Below are positions 13,000-19,266 of a DNA stretch of 22,776 nt, in pieces (the stretch's first letter is position 1; the number at the start of each line of letters is the position of its first letter). The translations under genes were made by a program, and so were the position numbers. Under the pieces are notes generated by a model that searched no databases, had not been told where the DNA came from, and was given only the letters and a program-made list of their open reading frames with translations. The stretch covers positions 167,722-190,497 of the forward strand of contig BLXT01005617.1 in assembly GCA_019648995.1 (NCBI GenBank), in the 5' to 3' direction. This stretch comes from Plakobranchus ocellatus (taxonomy: Eukaryota > Mollusca > Gastropoda > Plakobranchidae).

Positions 13000-15900
13000 G
13001 GCGTGAGTAATATATCTATATTTTTTTGGATTTTTTAATGACGCTCCACAAAAATTTGTATAGACATTACACCTTTGAGGAACATGAATGTTTGTTTAGG
13101 GATACATTTTGTAAAAGTTAAAAGGAATTTTACATTTACTGTACCTATTAAGAGTTACAACTGGGAGATTTTTTTTTGTTTTAATAACGTGAGTAGTTTC
13201 TCCTGACAGTCAATTTTAGGACTCTCATAAAAAGAAAAATTTTTAAAACTAAAACATTTAATTAAAATTAAAGATTTAATTATCTCTACATGAAGTTTTT
13301 TGTGATAATATGATTGAAATAACCATGAACGTTCGTTTGCTGTTGTAATTGTCTGGTGTTCGTTATACCACTAGTGATTTTTATTCACTTAAGCCTTGGT
13401 ATAAATATTTGTTGGTGTGACTGATCTAATCTTCTTTCTGTTCTTTCTTACTATCGTGTATAAACGTTGCCAATCCAGATTAACTTGTTTTCGTAAAGCA
13501 TCGTATCTTTGTTTGTGTTATTTGTCTTATTTCTTAGTTCTTTGTTTTGCTGTCTTGTAAATATACTTCAAAATTAATTTTTGCAAAGGATTGTTTTTCT
13601 CATTCGCATTTTTTTCTAATTGCTATGTACTATCTATGTGTATCATTATTTTAAGTTATCAGAAATGTAATATTGTGCTTTGCATTCATTGCAAGAGAGG
13701 TCAGGTTTTTTTTTTCTGTTACTTCAACTGCACCTGCAAAATAGTATACATCTGGCAGCACTAGTTTGTTGACTATTTACGCCCTCTTGAGAATTAGCAT
13801 AGTGTATTCACTATGGATGAAGATGCTGAATTCGATTATTTTTCGGCCCAATGAAAAAAATTAAGGCTATTCGATAATAAATTGATTAGCTATATACAGT
13901 GGCAGCAGGACAGGAAAGAGCTAGAGACAGAGAGAAAGGGCCAGAGAGTTATAAAAAAAAAAAGAAAGAGAATAAGAAGAAAAGGCGAAGTTGAGGGCTC
14001 ATGAACTAGAGCAATTAAAAATGAAAGAGCAAAAAGAATTTAAAGGAAAGGAGAAGTTGAGAGCTGATGAATTAGGGGTAGAACAATTAAAACCAAAACA
14101 GGTAAAGCTAAAAAATGAGCATGAAGAGAAGATGAAGAGACTCTCAAAGGCGAATACAAATAAAATTAATGGTCAAAGTACTGACCGCGATCCTAATAGC
14201 GACGTTTTCACTAAATTGGTGAGGATTTCTATTTTTCGCCAAAGACAGGCGACACTTTTGATAGCTACATGTTCCGTTGGCATCACAAAATGTAAAGGAG
14301 TTTGTGACAAGAATAGAGCTACTTTTAGATCCATGGTTCGAACTAGACTATTGTAAAGAGAAAACGTTTGAACAACTCCGAGACTTGATGTTAAGGGAAC
14401 AATAATATACAATGCTCTAAATGAACAGGTAGTGACTTTCGTGAAAGAATAGAAACCAAGTAAAGTTCAAGGAGTCAAAACAATAGTCAATAACCACTGT
14501 GACTCACATATCGACTCTCAGTTATGCAAAATATTTAACGCGGCAAACTTGTGCAATAAAAGTGATAAAATGGGCAAAGATAGTAAAAAGCCAATGAGAA
14601 ACCAATTTCAGGAAATGTATGAAAATAAGAGCTAGAATTGAGGACAAATCCAACGTGCTGCAAAACCGTCAGGACCGATATCAATTTGGCATGCCACTGC
14701 ACAATCGTGCGGAACTTAAAGATTATCATTACACCCGCCGTATCAAGCGACAAAATTATAGGTGCGATGCAAGATCGCCATAGTTATGATTCGTTTAGGC
14801 ATAATAATGCTTCAGACTATAATAGGTCGTCTAAATTTTATAAATCATTTAAGACTTATACAAAGGCTTCCTGAAACAACCCGTGCGTAGTTACTATTTT
14901 ATCAAAAACGCAAGCTAAAATAAACGGTCGAGTAGGTAGTTGCTTGCGTGATACAGGGCAGTAATGTACATGCTATATCCAAAAATAAAGTAACTGATTC
15001 AGACCTCTTGGCATACTCCGCAAAATGTAGGTTGTTTAATGTTCCGTTAAAGACTTCCCAGAAGACGGAATTCAGGTTGTAACACCATTCATTACAGCGT
15101 TCTGGGGGCATTAATAGGGGAGGATCCTATGGCAACTTAATAATTGGCAAATGTGGCAACATTTCTAATAGTCCCCTAAAAGAATGACTGAATGACGGCG
15201 ACAGCGATAATGGTAATGAACACAGACATGCCAACGCAGTCACAAGAGCGGACAGCAGAGCAGGTACGGCTAACGTTTCAAATCAAAATAAAGTGAAACA
15301 AAAACAGAATTAAGTTGTTTAGACTACAACATTTTCAAAAAAGCAAATCACAATATAAGTGGTGAACAGTGAAGTTAAGAAAAAGGATAACTTGTTTTCA
15401 ATGCCGTAAATACTTCAATTAAATATGATTTACAGTAACAAAAAAATTAATGACGATCAAATATACATACATGCATACTTGTGCCTCTTGTCGGTAATTC
15501 TAAAAAAATTTAAATGAGAAAGTGATTGGAGGTGAAATAACAAGTAAGGTAAAATTTTATCTATAAATTACATTATGTCAATTGTATAATAGAGATAAAT
15601 ATAACGACTCGCTTTTATGGTGATATTAATGATTTTGTTACTCGTGATGTAGTTTCATAAGGGATGACTCTCCTTTTTCTGAATATTTCACGATTGTATG
15701 TATATCTGTTATTTTTCTATATTTCTTGTGGCACTTTGATGATTGTACGTACGTGCATAAATTTCTTTCTTTTTTTTATTTTTTTTTTTTTTTTGCTTTT
15801 ATAAATTTAGAGCATTCTGACACAAAAAGGAAAAATAAGTAAACTCATACAAATTTCTTTTTTTCTTTTCTTAGAACAATCAGGCTAAGATTGTGCAAAG

Positions 15901-16968
15901 AAAAGAAAAAAAGAATTTTTTCCACATCGAAAAATGTTCCTTTTTTTTAGGGTCGGGACGGAGTGCGTCAGTATCCTTTGACTCCTCAGCCATTCAGTTA
16001 GTATGTCATTTTGGAGTTGAATCATTTAATACTGAGAGCAAAAAGGTTTAAAACAGAATTTAAAAAATGAAACAAAATACATTTTCGCCTGATGATACAG
16101 TGAGTTGTTTATTCAAAACATTAAAATTAATTTGGATAGATAGGTCAAGGTAAAGTAGGAGGAGCACGAAGAAAGTTACAGTTAGACTCAAAGCTCACCC
16201 GTGGGTAGCGTTCAGTTGGTGGTTTTCACACCGAGGTAGTGTTTTGGCTTTTAGTTGCATTTCGGATGCCATCGCGTAAAGGTCTCCAAATTAATATTGC
16301 AGTATAAGCAGCTTGAAATCGGATATGTAAAATGTTACTTATGTTTAGACATATTGCTTATATGGAAATCCTACGGGCTATGATCGAACCATAAATTAAA
16401 TTAACTGATAATGGTTTTTGGGTGGTAAATATTTGCCGACATTGAGCTATGTGTCAGAATGATCAGAAAAATTAAACGGTAAAAAATGTTAGGTATTTAA
16501 AACGTTTAATCTTGAAATATTAAATGAATTATTTATCTAAAGTGTTAAAATGTTTGAAATTGTAATGGATTGTAAATTTAAGTGTTTAAGTGTTAAGAAA
16601 TGTATTTTTGTGTAATAGCAGAAATTATGTTGAATTATGAGTTTTGAAATATAGATATGGAAAAGAGAAGGCAAACAAGTAGAAATGTTTCAATGATAAT
16701 TCATTTCATTTTTTTAATTTTAGAGGTAACAGTTCGGGAGAGAAATGTGTCCCTGAGCTACATTAGATCTGAAAGTAGATCTAAGCAAAAAATGTGAATG
16801 TATGTCGAAGAAATAGGACTTGGTCCAAAAGTTCGCAAAAGTCGTTTGCCACTACTGAGCATGTTGCTCCCATGAATTTCATCTGTGGTATAATCTCCTC
16901 TTAATTACATCGTTTAACCCCATAACGTAACAATAAATTATCATCATCATCACCATCATCACCATCAA

Positions 16969-17026
<58 letters not shown>

Positions 17027-19222
17027 GTTGTCGTCGTCTTCATCATCTTTATCATAACCAATAGTATAATTATCAACAGCAAATTAATTATCCCCATTTA
17101 CAATTTCTTCATCACCACCATCATTATATCTGCATCCTTTTCAGCCATCATCCTCGCTTCTCTTTAACAACCTCTTCATCTCCTTATTGCCTTTCTTCAT
17201 CAAGTCACATATATTTATCGTTTTTTTTTTTTCAAAAAAAGATAAAGGCCTTGCCTAACTCCGATTACATTTTTGTTTTGGTGGTTTGAGATCACATTTT
17301 AACCTTTATACTATTTTATTGTCTCTTTCAAAATAACTATGTTTTGCAATTCAAAGTTTCCACGTCAAATCACTACATATATTAGAAAATAAAACCTTTT
17401 TTTTTTTAATTTAAGCTATGGACATAAGTGAATTGTGACCTTTTATTTTGAATATGACTGTCATTGAATGAGCTCAAAGCGCTAATTTGACGGCTTTATT
17501 CTTAATACACTAGGGAATTACAGAGTATCCCCTAGAACGGAAGCACCAAAAAGCATCAAATTGCTGAAGGCTTCTCATTTCCAGTGGCTGTATGCGTTCA
17601 CGATACGAAATGGTCGATTTAAAGTAAAGGAGTGAATCTCATAAAATGTACATTAACCAATGGGGAGGTTAAAATATCTTCTTGTAGATTATCTTTAATT
17701 TCTAGAATTTTTGCTATCACCACGCGCAAAAAGCCCATTGCAAATTCCCTCTACGTCGATGCAACAGCAAGAAGCGGAGGTAGGCAGAGGTGCTCTCACA
17801 TACCGCAATATCCTCTTCCTGTTCCTCCACCTTGTGCTCTGGCCCACTAAGGATTGGACCTTGAGCTCCGGTCAGAAAAGATGCACCGATCAATTTAGAG
17901 AGAGCTCCACCCTGAGCATCTTCTCGGGCCCATCTGAAAAAAGGCAATGCACGGAGAGAATAAGAAGGAGAATGAGGATTTAAAAACTGTAATGTATTCT
18001 CAAAAAAAGACACGGTGTGTATGACAAATCTGGTCTGTATCTAGTCTAAATCTAGACTCGGAACGGCTGATCTTTTGATATTCAGTCAAATCTAAATCGG
18101 CCTCGGAGGCCTAAATTAGTTTTAACAGTTCTGTTATTATTTTTTGGCTTTTTAAGTCTACCTATTTTAGATCCAGGGATATCTAGACGTTTTTATTTCA
18201 AAGAGTAAAAACATTGTTCACAGGAAGTTAGATCGTAATCTAGAGACCTGTAGAAGTTTTTCATGGCATCCCACGCATAACTTCGTGGGATGCCATGAAA
18301 AACTTCTACAGGTGCTAACGAATTAGGGAAGGGATAAATGAGATTATTTGGTTGGTCATTATATTAAGCTAACCTCACTTCCAGAAGTCAGTAACTTCTA
18401 GTCTTTTCTGGCATGAATTTTTCCAAAAATATTGACCTAATTAGCCTGGATATGACATTACGAGAAGCTGTAAGCGGTGAGTATAAAAATGGTTGAGAGC
18501 TTGCTAAAGGGATCGCTGGGAGATAGGTCGCCGATGTTAGTGAATTTGTAGATCTATATAATCGTGATAATTGCTTTGCTGTTTAGACTGTTTTCTCTAC
18601 ATGAATGGAAACATTTTTCGTTCATTTTTGGAGTGATTTCTGTTCTTAAGTCTATTTAAAAGAACTACTTGTCTCAGGTGGTGCGCTGCTACACCTATAA
18701 ATAAACAACGCCATTCGTTACAGTGCGCAAAATATATTCTTTTCATGTCATATTGATAACAAAAAACCTTCATTGTTGAATCAAACTTTTCACATTCAAT
18801 ATGATAAAGAAAGCAAATGGTAGCGAAAATTCAAATGAAAAAGAATACTGGTAGAAGTAATTATAGTAAAAGATGTAGCAGCAGCAGCAGCAGTACATGT
18901 GTAATAGTAGTTCTTATTATTATTATACTTTAAACCTTCAAATAAAACGAAACAAAAAAACGAGATTATTACCTCACAGTAGCAGGCTCCTTGAAATTAT
19001 ACTTGACATTCCTGGAAGTTATAGGTGACCCAGATGGAGAAATGGAAGTCTGAGTTTTGCACGCGGGATCGTCTTGAAAGTTACATCAGTGGGAATACAA
19101 GAAGTTAGAGGAGGGTGGGAGATAGAGATGGAGGAAAGAATGTTAATATTACCACTGTATTTAAACGAAACGAATTGATTTGGTGTATCTATCTATCTAT
19201 CTATCTTCTATCTATCTATCTA

Positions 19223-19266
<44 letters not shown>

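Larger units (their letters stand above)
7927..17803 (-). other. Large intron 5 (about 9.9 kb) filled with repeats
   Basis: It lies between exon 5 (ends phase 0) and exon 6 (starts phase 0), and holds the DNA transposon, the Gypsy relic, two ATC arrays, the CT tract with the gap, and the T runs. The stretches 8330-8980, 12490-12700, 13000-13800, 15300-16900 and 17060-17800 contain no exon I can support, apart from an exon-like patch at about 16190-16262 whose phase does not fit. A phase-neutral exon cannot be excluded. Confidence 0.6.

Noticed and set aside
14325..14350. GGTTCGAACTA resembling a tRNA B box
   Set aside because: It lies within the Gypsy relic, with no cloverleaf or A box at the right distance.
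16190..16280. Minus-strand exon-like patch reading MASEMQLKAKTLPRCENHQL with donor CACGG|GTGAGC
   Set aside because: It leaves in phase 2 and, from the available acceptor, enters in phase 1, while intron 5 needs phase 0 at both ends. It could be a first exon of something else, but nothing supports that.
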